DNA of 64,000 nucleotides from Cupriavidus necator N-1 (GTDB taxonomy: Bacteria; Pseudomonadota; Gammaproteobacteria; Burkholderiales; Burkholderiaceae). The stretch covers positions 2,418,001-2,482,000 of the forward strand of contig NC_015726.1 in assembly GCF_000219215.1 (NCBI RefSeq), written 5' to 3'. The position numbers and the translations under genes are program-made. The notes under the pieces were generated by a model. That model saw nothing but the letters and a program-made list of their open reading frames with translations, did not search any database and had not been told where the DNA came from. Of the stretch, positions 1-8,364 are shown one piece after another (the first letter of the stretch is position 1; each line of letters begins with the position of its first letter).

Positions 1-263
1 CGCAGGCCGGCAATCCGCAGGCTGGCATTGTGCGCGTCGGCTTCGGCGATCAGGCGTTCGAGGGTCGGGTCGGCAAAGACCTGCCACCACTCGCGGATGT
101 CGGGCTGGGCCCGCTGCCCGGTCGCCTGCTCAAGCGCCGGGCTGTGCCACTGCTGCATCCAGGGTTCATGCTGCGACTGGAAATCCGGCCCCAGGCGCGC
201 GCAGCCGCCAAGGCAGCAGGCGCCGGCCAGCAATGCGCGCAACGGAGGATTCCAGCGCGACAT
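1..263 (-). CDS. Outer-membrane efflux lipoprotein (NodT/OprM-like), partial
   Basis: This is the first 87 codons of a gene cut by the window edge. The start is the ATG at 261-263. The N-terminus is a lipoprotein signal: a short hydrophobic stretch ending in LGGC, so the mature protein would begin at that cysteine and be lipid-anchored. The following 'GPDFQ' and 'WWQVFADPTLERLIAEA' segments are typical of the start of NodT/OprM-type outer-membrane factors of RND or MFS efflux pumps, which form the trimeric exit channel. The gene lies 17 bases behind the AI-2E family permease gene on the same strand and may be co-transcribed with it. Most of the protein is outside the window, so the pump it serves cannot be named. 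Confidence 0.75.
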   Translation of the reverse strand, partial: MSRWNPPLRALLAGACCLGGCARLGPDFQSQHEPWMQQWHSPALEQATGQRAQPDIREWWQVFADPTLERLIAEADAHNASLRIAGL

Positions 264-280
264 GGGCGGCCCGGACCACT

Positions 281-1384
281 TCAGGTCTGTTGCTGGTTGC
301 CGGGATCCGCGTGCGGCGGCGGGTCTTCCACCCATTGCCAGAACAGCTGATACCCGACCGCGAGCACCACCGGGCCGATGAACAGGCCGATCACGCCGCC
401 GGTCACCATGCCGCCCAGGGCACCGATCAGCACCACCGGCATCGGCACATCGACGCCACGCCCGAGCAGCAGTGGCTTGAGCACGTTGTCGGCCAGTCCT
501 GCTACGAAGACATAGATGGCGAAGACAATAGTGGCAACGCTGGCACCTTCCGTGGCAAAGACATAGATGATCACTGGCACGGTGATCAGCGTGGCCGGCA
601 ACTGCGCGATGCCCAGCAGCAGCACGGCCATGGCCAGCACGCCCGCGGCAGGAACCCCCTTGATCACAAAGCCTATGCCGATCAGCAGCATTTGGATGAA
701 GGCAATGCCGACCACCCCCTGCGCCACCGCGCGGATGGTCGCCGTGCATAGCGTGGCGATGCGCGGGCCCCTCTCCGGGCCGAAAATGCGCGAGGCAATC
801 TGCACGGCGCTACGGTTGCCGGCCTCGCCGTAGGCCATGAAGATGCCCCCGATAATCAGCGCGAAGACGAAGATCAGCAGCCCCTTGCCGATGCCGGCGG
901 CTGCGGCCAGCACGGCCAGGCTGATTTCCTTGATCTGAGGCGCCAGCGTCTGCACCAAGCTGGCCAGGTCCGAGGCGGCATGCAGCCAGAGGTCATACAG
1001 GCGCTGGCCAACCAGCGGCCAGCTGGCGACCGACTCATGCGGTGGCGGAATATGAATGCCTTCGCTCTTGACGATGGCGATCGCATTCTCCATCGAATCG
1101 ACCATGGCGGCACCCAGCAGGTAGGCTGGCAGCGCAATGATGGCGATGGCGGCCAGCACGATCAGCGTGGCGGCGCGGCCGTCCTTGTTGCCCAGCCTGC
1201 GCCTGAGCCTGACCTGCAGCGGGTAGATGGTCACCGCCAGGATCACGGACCAGACAATGAGATCGAGGAAGGGGCGGAATATCTGGAAGCAGAAGATTGC
1301 CAGCACCGCGATCAGCCCGGCACGGATCAGCACATCGAGTAGTCCGCGGGACAGCGCTCTCTCTGAAGTGGGCGTGGGCAACAT
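281..1384 (-). CDS. AI-2E family transporter (UPF0118 permease)
   Basis: The 367-residue membrane protein has the pattern of the AI-2E/PerM exporter family: two N-terminal hydrophobic segments, a central soluble-looking part (about residues 80-150), and several C-terminal membrane segments with the glycine-rich 'GALGGMVTGGVIGLFIGPVVLA' type ending. Family members export autoinducer-2 or ions, but most are uncharacterised, and the substrate here is unknown. The start ATG is preceded by an AGGGAG ribosome binding site. The efflux lipoprotein gene follows 17 bases downstream, suggesting a two-gene unit. Family assignment is solid; function is inferred only from the family. Confidence 0.85.
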   Translation of the reverse strand: MLPTPTSERALSRGLLDVLIRAGLIAVLAIFCFQIFRPFLDLIVWSVILAVTIYPLQVRLRRRLGNKDGRAATLIVLAAIAIIALPAYLLGAAMVDSMENAIAIVKSEGIHIPPPHESVASWPLVGQRLYDLWLHAASDLASLVQTLAPQIKEISLAVLAAAAGIGKGLLIFVFALIIGGIFMAYGEAGNRSAVQIASRIFGPERGPRIATLCTATIRAVAQGVVGIAFIQMLLIGIGFVIKGVPAAGVLAMAVLLLGIAQLPATLITVPVIIYVFATEGASVATIVFAIYVFVAGLADNVLKPLLLGRGVDVPMPVVLIGALGGMVTGGVIGLFIGPVVLAVGYQLFWQWVEDPPPHADPGNQQQT

Positions 1385-1621
1385 CGCTGGTCTCCCTGCA
1401 GATCACCGCAAAAGTACCGGATCGGCAACCTCATCGCCGCGCATTCGCCAAGCCAGGTTACGTACCGATCTCTTGGACAGGTGAAATCCAGTCTAGACGA
1501 GTGACGGGGCCGGGACAACCTCAAAACGTACGCCTATCGCTACATTGGCCGTCTAGTATTGGGGGAGTTGCAGGGCGCCGCCCCCCGGTCTGGTTCGTCC
1601 TGCATTCGCCGCGGAGGACCT

Positions 1622-3088
1622 ATGGCCAGATTGCCGACCTCAGCCTTGGCCGTCATTTCGATGCTGCTGCTGCTTGCCGCCTGCGCCTCCCGGCCAGTCA
1701 ATCCGCCGATCGCGCACGCGGACCAGAGTACCGGCTATCGATTCTTCACGCGGCCCCAGTATGCGGCGGACAACGAGAACCTGGTCATCCTTGCCTTCTC
1801 AGGGGGCGGTACGCGCGCGGCAGCATTCTCGTATGGCGTGCTTGAGTTCCTGCGCAATACCGAAGTCGTCGGACCCAAGGGCAACCGGTCACGCCTGCTC
1901 GACCATGTCAGCGTCATCACCGGCGTGTCAGGTGGCAGCTTCACTGCCCTCGCCTACGGCCTGTATGGCGACAAACTGTTTGATCTCTACGAACAGAGCT
2001 TCCTCAAACGCGACGTGCAGGGCGAGATCACGTTCCGGACGCTGAATCCGGCGTATTGGCCGTCGTTGTGGTCGAGCGGATGGGGCCGCTCTGAACTGGC
2101 CGCCGACCTGTATGACGAAATCCTTTTCCATGGGGCAACCTTTGGCGACCTCCATCGGGGCAAGGGTCCGTTCATCATTGCCTCGGCCACGGACATCTCG
2201 ACGGGCGCACGCCTGCCATTCACGCAGACCACCTTCGACGTACTCTGCTCCGACCTCAATGCACTGCGCCTGTCCCGTGCCGCCGCGGCATCGTCGGCGG
2301 TTCCCGTGGTCCTGACGCCCATCACGCTCAACAACTACGGGGGCAATTGCGGCTACGTGCCTCCCGACTGGATCAAGCCATTTATCGATGCCAGCGACCC
2401 ACCCCGGCCGGCCGCTCGCGCAACCCGGCACCTGAAGGAAGAAGCGGAATACGGGGACAGCGTCAACCGGCCCTATATCCATGTCGTGGACGGCGGCGTC
2501 TCCGACAACCTGGGCATGCGCAGCGTGCTGGACTCCCTGGAGGTCCTGGAGTCCCTGCACCTGAACGGCCAGCCCTCACCCCTGGACCATACCCGCAGGA
2601 TCGTTGTCTTTGTCGTCAATTCGCTGTCCACGCCCCGAACGACATGGGACAAGTCAGAGTCTGCGCCGGGCACGCTGGAGATTCTGGTGAAAGCCACCGG
2701 CGTGCCAATCGACCACTATTCCTATGAGGCGACCGAACTGTTGAAGGACAATCAGGCCCGGTGGCAAGCCATGCGCCGGCTGCGGGAGTCGCGCGCCTTT
2801 GCCACGAACAAGGATGCCGCCGTCACTGCGGCGTTGCGCACGCCGGACGCGACCATCTATGCCATCGATGTGTCGTTTGCCCGACTGACGGACAAGGCGG
2901 AACTGGATTACCTGAATGAGCTGGCGACGTCGTTCTCGCTGCCGGCCGAAGCCGTCGACCGCCTGCGCGCCGCCGCGGGAAAGATCATCCTGGAGTCGCC
3001 CGATTTCCAGCACTTGCTGAAAGACGTCGGTGCCAGGATCGTGACAGACCAGGTGCCCGGGAATCGCCCGGCGGGGACGAGTCAGTAA
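1622..3088 (+). CDS. Patatin-like phospholipase lipoprotein
   Basis: The 488-residue product begins with a lipoprotein signal peptide (hydrophobic stretch ending LLAAC, cysteine 21). It carries the patatin catalytic elements: an oxyanion-hole motif GGGTRA at residues 61-66, the nucleophile motif GVSGG with Ser103, and a DGG motif with Asp290 completing the Ser-Asp dyad. It is therefore predicted to be a membrane-anchored serine lipase/acyl hydrolase acting in the periplasm or at the outer membrane. I chose the ATG at 1622 over one 63 bases upstream because GGAGG sits just before it and the signal peptide starts there. It is followed closely by tRNA-Arg on the opposite strand. The physiological substrate is unknown. 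Confidence 0.85.
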   Translation: MARLPTSALAVISMLLLLAACASRPVNPPIAHADQSTGYRFFTRPQYAADNENLVILAFSGGGTRAAAFSYGVLEFLRNTEVVGPKGNRSRLLDHVSVITGVSGGSFTALAYGLYGDKLFDLYEQSFLKRDVQGEITFRTLNPAYWPSLWSSGWGRSELAADLYDEILFHGATFGDLHRGKGPFIIASATDISTGARLPFTQTTFDVLCSDLNALRLSRAAAASSAVPVVLTPITLNNYGGNCGYVPPDWIKPFIDASDPPRPAARATRHLKEEAEYGDSVNRPYIHVVDGGVSDNLGMRSVLDSLEVLESLHLNGQPSPLDHTRRIVVFVVNSLSTPRTTWDKSESAPGTLEILVKATGVPIDHYSYEATELLKDNQARWQAMRRLRESRAFATNKDAAVTAALRTPDATIYAIDVSFARLTDKAELDYLNELATSFSLPAEAVDRLRAAAGKIILESPDFQHLLKDVGARIVTDQVPGNRPAGTSQ

Positions 3089-3117
3089 CCTGGTTCGATG
3101 GGATGGCCCCTGGGGGC

Positions 3118-3194
3118 TGGCGCGTCCTAGAGGACTCGAACCTCTGACCGCTCGCTTAGAAGGCGAGTGCTCTATCCAACTGAGCTAAGGACGC
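3118..3194 (-). tRNA. tRNA-Arg(TCT)
   Basis: The minus strand folds as a full cloverleaf: acceptor GCGTCCT pairs with AGGACGC, the D stem is GCTC/GAGC, the anticodon stem CTCGC/GCGAG encloses loop CTTCTAA (anticodon TCT), and the T arm contains TTCGAGT. The CCA end is encoded (3118-3120). A possible promoter lies upstream on the same strand, with TTGTCA (3230-3235) and TAGAAT (3205-3210), but their 19-base spacing is long. Confidence 0.96.
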
Positions 3195-3245
3195 GAAGGC
3201 GTGCATTCTACCGCAGCACCGCTGCGCAGTGACAAGCGGCGCAGG

Positions 3246-4511
3246 TCAGGATGCGGCGCGCGGCTGTGCGCGCGTGATGTAGTGGCCATCGACAGCGCCG
3301 CCATCGGTGCCTGCCTCGCTGCCGGCCGGATGCAGGGACACGCAGTTGCGCCCTTTCAGCTTGGCGTCGTATAGAGCACGGTCGGCGCGGCGCATCAGCG
3401 CATCGGCGCCTTCGCCCGGCTGCCGCGCCGCCAGGCCGATGCTGACGGTATAGGCAATCGGGTCGGGCTCGGACGGGCATGGCGTGGCGCGCACCGCCGT
3501 GGCCAGCCGCAGGCAGGCAAGCCGGCCCTGCTCCAGCGCCGTATCCGGCATCAGGATGGCAAATTCCTCGCCGCCCAGGCGCCCCGCCACATCGAACTGG
3601 CCGAAACTCTTGCGCAGCAGTCCGGCGAAATGCCGCAGCACGCTGTCGCCCGCCAGGTGGCCGTAGACATCGTTGATCGCCTTGAAGTGATCGAGGTCGA
3701 CAAAGGCCACCGTCAGGGGCTTGCGCTGCCGTTCGGCGCGCAGGCAGGCTGCCTCCAGCTCCTCCCAGAACGCGCCGCGCAGCAGCACATCGGTCAGGTC
3801 GTCATGGCGCGCGCGCCGCTCCAGCATGCGGCGCAGCCGGTCGTGCGCCATCAGCGCAAAACTGACCGACACGCCCACCAGTGCAAAGACGTTGAGCATG
3901 GCGAGCTCGCCGTCCCACGGCATCGGCCGCGGCCAGGCGCCGCCCTGCATGACTGCCGCCAGCGGCAGCGCCACGGTCCATGCGTTGATGGCTGCCGCGG
4001 CGATGACGATCAATACCAGCGACAACGCCGCCAGCCGGCCGGTGCCGCGCGTGGCCGGCACCGACGGCATGGCGCTGCGGGCCAGGTCCAGCAGCAGTGC
4101 GATATGGCACATCGTCAGCAGCGGTGCCATCTCCGGCACCAGCACCGGCACGGCAAGATACTGCGGCGCCAGGTCGTGCCAGGCCACCGCCGCTGCGGCC
4201 GCCAGGTTCAGCGCCAGCAACGGCACGGCGCGGCCGGGCCGGGCCGCGAAGTGCCGCGCGCCCACGGCCATGACCGAGAGCGCCGCCAGCAGCGCCAGGT
4301 CGCTCGATTCCAGCACCAGCCAAAGCGGGCGCAGTTCCTGCACCGCCGCCAGGGCCGCGGCCATTGCCGCCAGCACACTCCCCAGCGCCCACGACGTCAG
4401 GCCGCTGCGATTCATGCCCGCCGAGCGGCGCAACACCACGCAAACCACAGCCATCTGCAGGGCAAACAACCCTGCGATGAGCACAACTATGTGCGACTGA
4501 AACATCTTCAT
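3246..4511 (-). CDS. Membrane-bound GGDEF diguanylate cyclase
   Basis: The 421-residue protein has an N-terminal half made of about six hydrophobic segments, followed by a GGDEF domain with the active-site variant GGEEF near residue 312. It is predicted to make cyclic di-GMP from two GTP at the inner membrane. The inhibitory RxxD motif expected five residues before GGEEF is not present: the residues there read FGQFD. Product feedback may therefore be weak. I chose the ATG at 4511, which follows GACGGGA, over an ATG nine codons upstream because the first membrane segment starts immediately after it. The membrane region looks like a sensory module, but no named domain can be assigned. Confidence 0.85.
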   Translation of the reverse strand: MKMFQSHIVVLIAGLFALQMAVVCVVLRRSAGMNRSGLTSWALGSVLAAMAAALAAVQELRPLWLVLESSDLALLAALSVMAVGARHFAARPGRAVPLLALNLAAAAAVAWHDLAPQYLAVPVLVPEMAPLLTMCHIALLLDLARSAMPSVPATRGTGRLAALSLVLIVIAAAAINAWTVALPLAAVMQGGAWPRPMPWDGELAMLNVFALVGVSVSFALMAHDRLRRMLERRARHDDLTDVLLRGAFWEELEAACLRAERQRKPLTVAFVDLDHFKAINDVYGHLAGDSVLRHFAGLLRKSFGQFDVAGRLGGEEFAILMPDTALEQGRLACLRLATAVRATPCPSEPDPIAYTVSIGLAARQPGEGADALMRRADRALYDAKLKGRNCVSLHPAGSEAGTDGGAVDGHYITRAQPRAAS

Positions 4512-4875
4512 TCCCGTCCAAGGCGACCAGCGGTGCACCGCATGGCGCCGCTGTTACCTGCTCTTTACCGGCCCTGTGTCGGACCGTTGTTATCAATGCC
4601 GCATACCCGGTTTCAGGACGCCTGGCGCCGCCAGCCGGCAGACGCAAACAGGCCGAGGCGCCCGCCGCGGGCGGGAGCGCCGTTCTTGTTGTGGTGATCA
4701 GGTCAGTCCGGAAGGAAATAGGCAAACCGGGCGTTCCCAAAAGCACGCCGGTCGGACTGGTGCGGTTTGCGGATTATCCCAGCGCGCAAACCCAAGTCAA
4801 GCCAAAGCGCCCCCGCCAGAAGGGGGAGCAGGCCGGCAAGGTTGAGTGCGCCAGAGCGGGCATCATCACATTACA

Positions 4876-4905
4876 TTGACCGCAAGCCCAGAGTCCAGCT
4901 ACAAT
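4876..4905 (+). promoter_or_regulatory. Sigma-70 promoter of tRNA-Pro
   Basis: TTGACC (4876-4881) and TACAAT (4900-4905) are separated by 18 bases and lie about ten bases before the tRNA-Pro gene. This matches a strong housekeeping promoter with a very short leader. Confidence 0.8.
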
Positions 4906-4914
4906 CGCGGGCTT

Positions 4915-4991
4915 CGGAGCGTAGCGCAGCCTGGTAGCGCATCTGATTTGGGATCAGAGGGTCGTAGGTTCGAATCCTATCGCTCCGACCA
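4915..4991 (+). tRNA. tRNA-Pro(TGG)
   Basis: The 77-base cloverleaf runs from CGGAGCG to the encoded CCA. The anticodon stem CTGAT/ATCAG encloses loop TTGGG with anticodon TGG, and the T loop is TTCGAAT. The 5' C and GTAGCGCAG segment are typical of bacterial tRNA-Pro. A strong promoter precedes it and a terminator follows. The sparse, decayed region downstream (5.0-5.8 kb) makes this tRNA a plausible former insertion site, although no repeat of its 3' end was recognised. Confidence 0.97.
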
Positions 4992-5009
4992 GAAATATGT
5001 AATGGAATC

Positions 5010-5044
5010 AGCGGCTTGGGCGGCAACGTCTAAGCCGCTTTTTT
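5010..5044 (+). terminator. Rho-independent terminator of tRNA-Pro
   Basis: AGCGGCTT (5010-5017) pairs with AAGCCGCT (5032-5039), and the hairpin is followed by a T run through 5044. It lies 18 bases after the tRNA. Confidence 0.85.
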
Positions 5045-5210
5045 CATTCCCTAACGGCTTTCCTAATTAATTCCTGGCCGCTCCCTAATATCCAGTGGTC
5101 GGCGTGCCCTATACAGCACTGATTTAACGCACAGTGGTTCGGGCCCATGCCGCCCCTTCGGCAGAGCAACTCTGACCGATTGCATCCACACTCGCTCGCC
5201 CCTCCCAAAT

Positions 5211-5608
5211 TCATGCCCCGGGCATCCGTTCCAAGGGTGTCGATACCTGGCGCATACGGCACCATGGCCATAACAACGCCTGCCAGAGGCTATGAGGCGC
5301 GTCGCCTGAACCGAGCCCCACATCAACGAACTCGTCGCGCCCAGGCCGGCGTAGCGTGCCGAAGAGGATGTCCCAGAGGGGGAAGAGATTGGAGAAATTC
5401 TTATTGCGGTCACGCTCGTGCCGAGAGTGGTGCAGGCGATGATATTGCGGATGCTGGATTAGCAAAAAGGCCCGGACGCTCGCGGCCGGGCGGGCGTCAC
5501 ACGCCTTTCCGGCGAGACCATGATCAGCAGCATCACGCACATCGGAGCCACGCTTAACAGGGCGCGGATTGAGATGTCTTCGAGGAAGCGCACGAGTTCC
5601 GCGCTCAT
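5211..5608 (-). pseudogene. Sterol desaturase / fatty acid hydroxylase family remnant
   Basis: Two pieces of one gene are visible in different frames. The 5' piece starts at ATG 5606-5608 behind GGAGGGGG and encodes about 49 residues with a hydrophobic segment, stopping at 5459. The 3' piece (about 5465 down to 5211, another frame) contains HPQYHRLHHSRH, then 'NFSNLFPLWDILFGTL', which is the C-terminal histidine-box region of the di-iron sterol desaturase/fatty acid hydroxylase family. A normal member has about 270-300 residues with earlier histidine boxes; those are missing. The simplest reading is an internal deletion with a frame change. The identity of the 3' piece is clear; joining it to the 5' piece is inference. 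Confidence 0.7.
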
Positions 5609-5848
5609 ATCCCCCTCCACTATTTATTTCTGCAAGCGTAATTCTCCGACCCACGGAGCCATATCAGGCAGAGGTATGTTTCGGACGTGAACGGTCGCCT
5701 CGGCCGTGTTGCGGTCGCACGCCAAATACTTGGCAATTCACTATTGATTTTGCTGCTTTAGTGCTGGATTAAAATCCAGTGCGCCATGCGGCGCCGGGCG
5801 CCCATACAAAAGCCCCTCCCAGCGCTGCCGGCCTGGCAAGATCTGTTC

Positions 5849-6592
5849 TCACCACCGCAGCAAGTCCGGCCAGATCAGCGCGCCCGCGAACAGCATCAGC
5901 ATCACCGCGACGATGACCAGCCCCCGGCTTGGGCCCGCATGGCCGGCCTCAACCTTTGGCATCCATGACTGGCCTGCGCCGGCCGGGACCGCAGGTGACG
6001 GCGGCGGCACGGGTCGCGCAGGCATGCTGATCGCAACACGCGGCACGAAGTCGGCCTCGGCCAGCAGGAAGCCCATGGGCGTGGCCTGGCCGGCAGCACC
6101 CATGTGCTGGAACAGCAGCTTGGACAGCGCCAGACAATCATCCAGCGCAACCTGCGGGCGGGGCCGAAATATGTGCAGGTGCTCGCACAGCGTATCAAGC
6201 TTGTGGTTGGGGGCGTGGAAGTACTGGGCCCAGCGAACCTGGCGCACCGAGCAGCGCCAGCGCTTGTGCTGGATGTTGGGAAGCACTTTTCCCAGCATCC
6301 GCGCGTTGAATTCGGCGCCGTGGGCGACCAGCACATCCGCGTCGTCAATGATGGCGCGGATGGTATCGACGTCAAAGCGCCGCCCGCGCAGCATCTCGGC
6401 GGTCAATCCGTGCGTGCCGGTGGCAGCTTCGCTGATCGGCACGGTGGGCTCCTGCGAGCCGTAATAGTCAGTGATCTCCCGCAACAGCGTGCCAGCCCGC
6501 GGCGCCACTTCGACAAGCAGCAGGCCGATGCTGACGGGCTCGTCCGCTGGCGTGAGCCCAGTGGTTTCGGTACTGACGATTGCGACCCGCAT
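5849..6592 (-). CDS. DnaQ-like exonuclease-fold protein with substituted active site and C-terminal membrane anchor
   Basis: The 247-residue protein aligns by eye with DEDDh 3'-5' exonucleases such as the DNA polymerase III epsilon subunit. Exo I normally reads D-T-E-T-T-G but here is S-T-E-T-T-G, so the first metal-binding Asp is Ser. Exo II (AHGAEFN, residues about 90-96) has Asn in place of Asp. Exo III (QVALDD) has Gln where the general-base His is expected. The first Glu and the last Asp remain. A hydrophobic segment near residues 225-243 would anchor it in the membrane. Exonuclease activity is therefore doubtful, and a binding or structural role is possible. The gene stands alone between non-coding stretches. 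Fold assignment is good; function is unknown. Confidence 0.75.
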   Translation of the reverse strand: MRVAIVSTETTGLTPADEPVSIGLLLVEVAPRAGTLLREITDYYGSQEPTVPISEAATGTHGLTAEMLRGRRFDVDTIRAIIDDADVLVAHGAEFNARMLGKVLPNIQHKRWRCSVRQVRWAQYFHAPNHKLDTLCEHLHIFRPRPQVALDDCLALSKLLFQHMGAAGQATPMGFLLAEADFVPRVAISMPARPVPPPSPAVPAGAGQSWMPKVEAGHAGPSRGLVIVAVMLMLFAGALIWPDLLRW

Positions 6593-6769
6593 GGGCTCGG
6601 TACTCCGGTGTAGCCGTCCGCAGGCATGGTTGGCGGCGGCCGCTCTGATCGTTTGCCTCTAGGTTAGTGCGAGCGCGTTAGACGTCATATCAACCAGATG
6701 GGCTAACCGGAAGCGCCAGCCGGGAGGATGCCGGCTGCTACCACCCCTCCCTCATCTCCACCTCCTGGT

Positions 6770-7288
6770 TCAGGCAGGCTGCTGCTCCGTCTCGCCACGC
6801 CGTCGCTCGAGATTGCAATAGACGTCGGCCGCCACCAGCCCGAAGAGCGCATGGGCGAACAGGCTTTCCCAGCCGCGGGCCTCGTCGAACCAGTTGAAAT
6901 AGGCGCCCAGCAGATAGAAATTGACCAGGTAGACCACCACGCCAAACACGATCCCGACCACCGAGGCCAACCACAGGCTGGAATCGAAACGGAATGACGA
7001 CAGGATTATTGCCAGCACCGCCGCCAGGATGATCGACAGCGCGAAGTGCACCGTCCCCGCCGAAAGCACGACGGTCCAGTTGAAGGCATCAGCAGACAGC
7101 GCTTCACGCCCGAGGATGATTGCCGCGACCATCTTCACGGTGCCCCAGGCACCCTGGTACAGCAGGAAGCGCGCCGTCAGCAGCTCCAGCACCATGTAGA
7201 CCGCGCCGGCAATCAGCCCCGCCACCACGGCTGCCCGCCAGTCCGGCCGGCAGCGAACGTAGCGGTGCGATTCCAGATGGAGTTCCAT
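6770..7288 (-). CDS. Small inner-membrane protein of unknown function
   Basis: The 172-residue product has four hydrophobic segments, roughly at residues 20-42, 62-95 and 100-135 (the last containing two), with a further short one near 150. It ends in a charged Arg/Glu tail. I do not recognise a family. Codon use is like its neighbours, and GGAGACT precedes the ATG at 7286-7288. It stands alone. It may be specific to Cupriavidus and relatives. Confidence 0.7.
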   Translation of the reverse strand: MELHLESHRYVRCRPDWRAAVVAGLIAGAVYMVLELLTARFLLYQGAWGTVKMVAAIILGREALSADAFNWTVVLSAGTVHFALSIILAAVLAIILSSFRFDSSLWLASVVGIVFGVVVYLVNFYLLGAYFNWFDEARGWESLFAHALFGLVAADVYCNLERRRGETEQQPA

Positions 7289-7897
7289 GGCAGTCTCCTT
7301 GCGAGATCCGGCCCGGCAAGGCCGTACGAGTTAGTTCTAGCTCATATGGGGCAAATACCAAGCCGGCCAGACCACATTAAGATACCTCTACCGCACATCT
7401 ATTGCCGACCTGCCCGGCGCGGTGCAACCGCCGTGGCCGGCCGTCCGGCGCAACGTGCTGGCCATGCTGCAACTGCGTACGTGATACAATGTCAAAGTAG
7501 CCCCCGGGGTGTCCGTGCATCCCTGTAACCGGGCGTTCTCACCAGCGCGCTCTCGCGAGCGAACAGCAGCAGCCGGCGCGGGCCTTCCGCGACGACACCA
7601 AACTGGCGAACCACCGGGTACAACCTGCCCGCCTGCTCCGCAAAGCACACGGCCTCCCCGGCCGTCAGCGGCCAGGCTCGCCCAAGCCATCCGCGCCCAT
7701 TGGGCGATACCGCTGACAGGACCGAGCATCAGGCGCCGCGCGCCGCAGTCCGCGTGAGCTTGCCCCGAACAACCCAAGGCGCACTTCGCCGCAATCGGCG
7801 CAATGTGCCGCGGTTCCGCGCCGTGACGGGCGAACCGAACAGGATTTTTGAAATCGCAACCATGCAGCCTTCACGGGCTGTCGGAAAGGAAGACAGA
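7289..7897. other. About 600 bases without a clear gene, upstream of infA
   Basis: No convincing start-to-stop gene is visible on the strand leading to infA. An extended -10 element TGATACAAT lies at 7482-7490 and could give infA a leader of about 400 bases. On the minus strand a frame without ATG, from about 7735 to its stop at 7492-7494, reads as plausible GC-rich coding sequence (contains [15 protein letters not shown]). I cannot assign it, and it could be chance in GC-rich DNA. Confidence 0.4.
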
Positions 7898-8119
7898 TTG
7901 GCTAAGGAAGAACTCATTGAATTTGGCGGCGTGGTGTCGGAAGCCCTGCCTGACAACCGCTATCGTGTCACGCTGGAAAACGGCGTCGAAATCTGGGCAT
8001 ACGCTTCGGGCAAGATGCAGAAGCACCGCATCCGCATCCTGGCCGGCGACCGTGTCACCCTGGAAATGTCGCCCTATGACCTGACCAAGGGACGCATCAA
8101 CTTCCGCCACAAGTCCTGA
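7898..8119 (+). CDS. infA: Translation initiation factor IF-1
   Basis: The 73-residue product [14 protein letters not shown]... is a single S1-like OB-fold protein with the IF-1 hallmark '[25 protein letters not shown]'. IF-1 occupies the ribosomal A site of the 30S subunit during initiation. I chose the TTG at 7898 because GGAAAGGA lies just upstream and the IF-1 N-terminus starts exactly there; an in-frame ATG further upstream would add residues unlike the family. Burkholderiaceae usually carry a second infA in the ribosomal protein operon, and this isolated copy is probably the additional one. Its long, apparently non-coding leader may be regulatory. Confidence 0.93.
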   Translation: MAKEELIEFGGVVSEALPDNRYRVTLENGVEIWAYASGKMQKHRIRILAGDRVTLEMSPYDLTKGRINFRHKS

Positions 8120-8364
8120 GTTTCTGCGCGGCCCCGGCGATACCGCATGCGCGGCTGTCGCCCGCGCCGCGGCCGTTGTGCGCCGACGCGCTGTCACGCC
8201 GCTGACACCGCGCCCGGACACACTTGCGGGCTGCCCGACAGGCAGCCCGCTTCCGTTTACGCGCTGCGTCCAGCCTGGCCTGCGCCACCGGCGCGGGCCC
8301 GCTGGCGCTTGCGCCGCTCGGGCCGCTTCACCATACTCGAAGCACGCTCATTGCCCCGCCCGAC

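Noticed and set aside
7388..7777. Minus-strand 129-codon frame upstream of infA
   Set aside because: Its translation is Gly/Arg/Cys-rich with no recognisable motif, and its stop and start positions do not fit any promoter or ribosome binding site.
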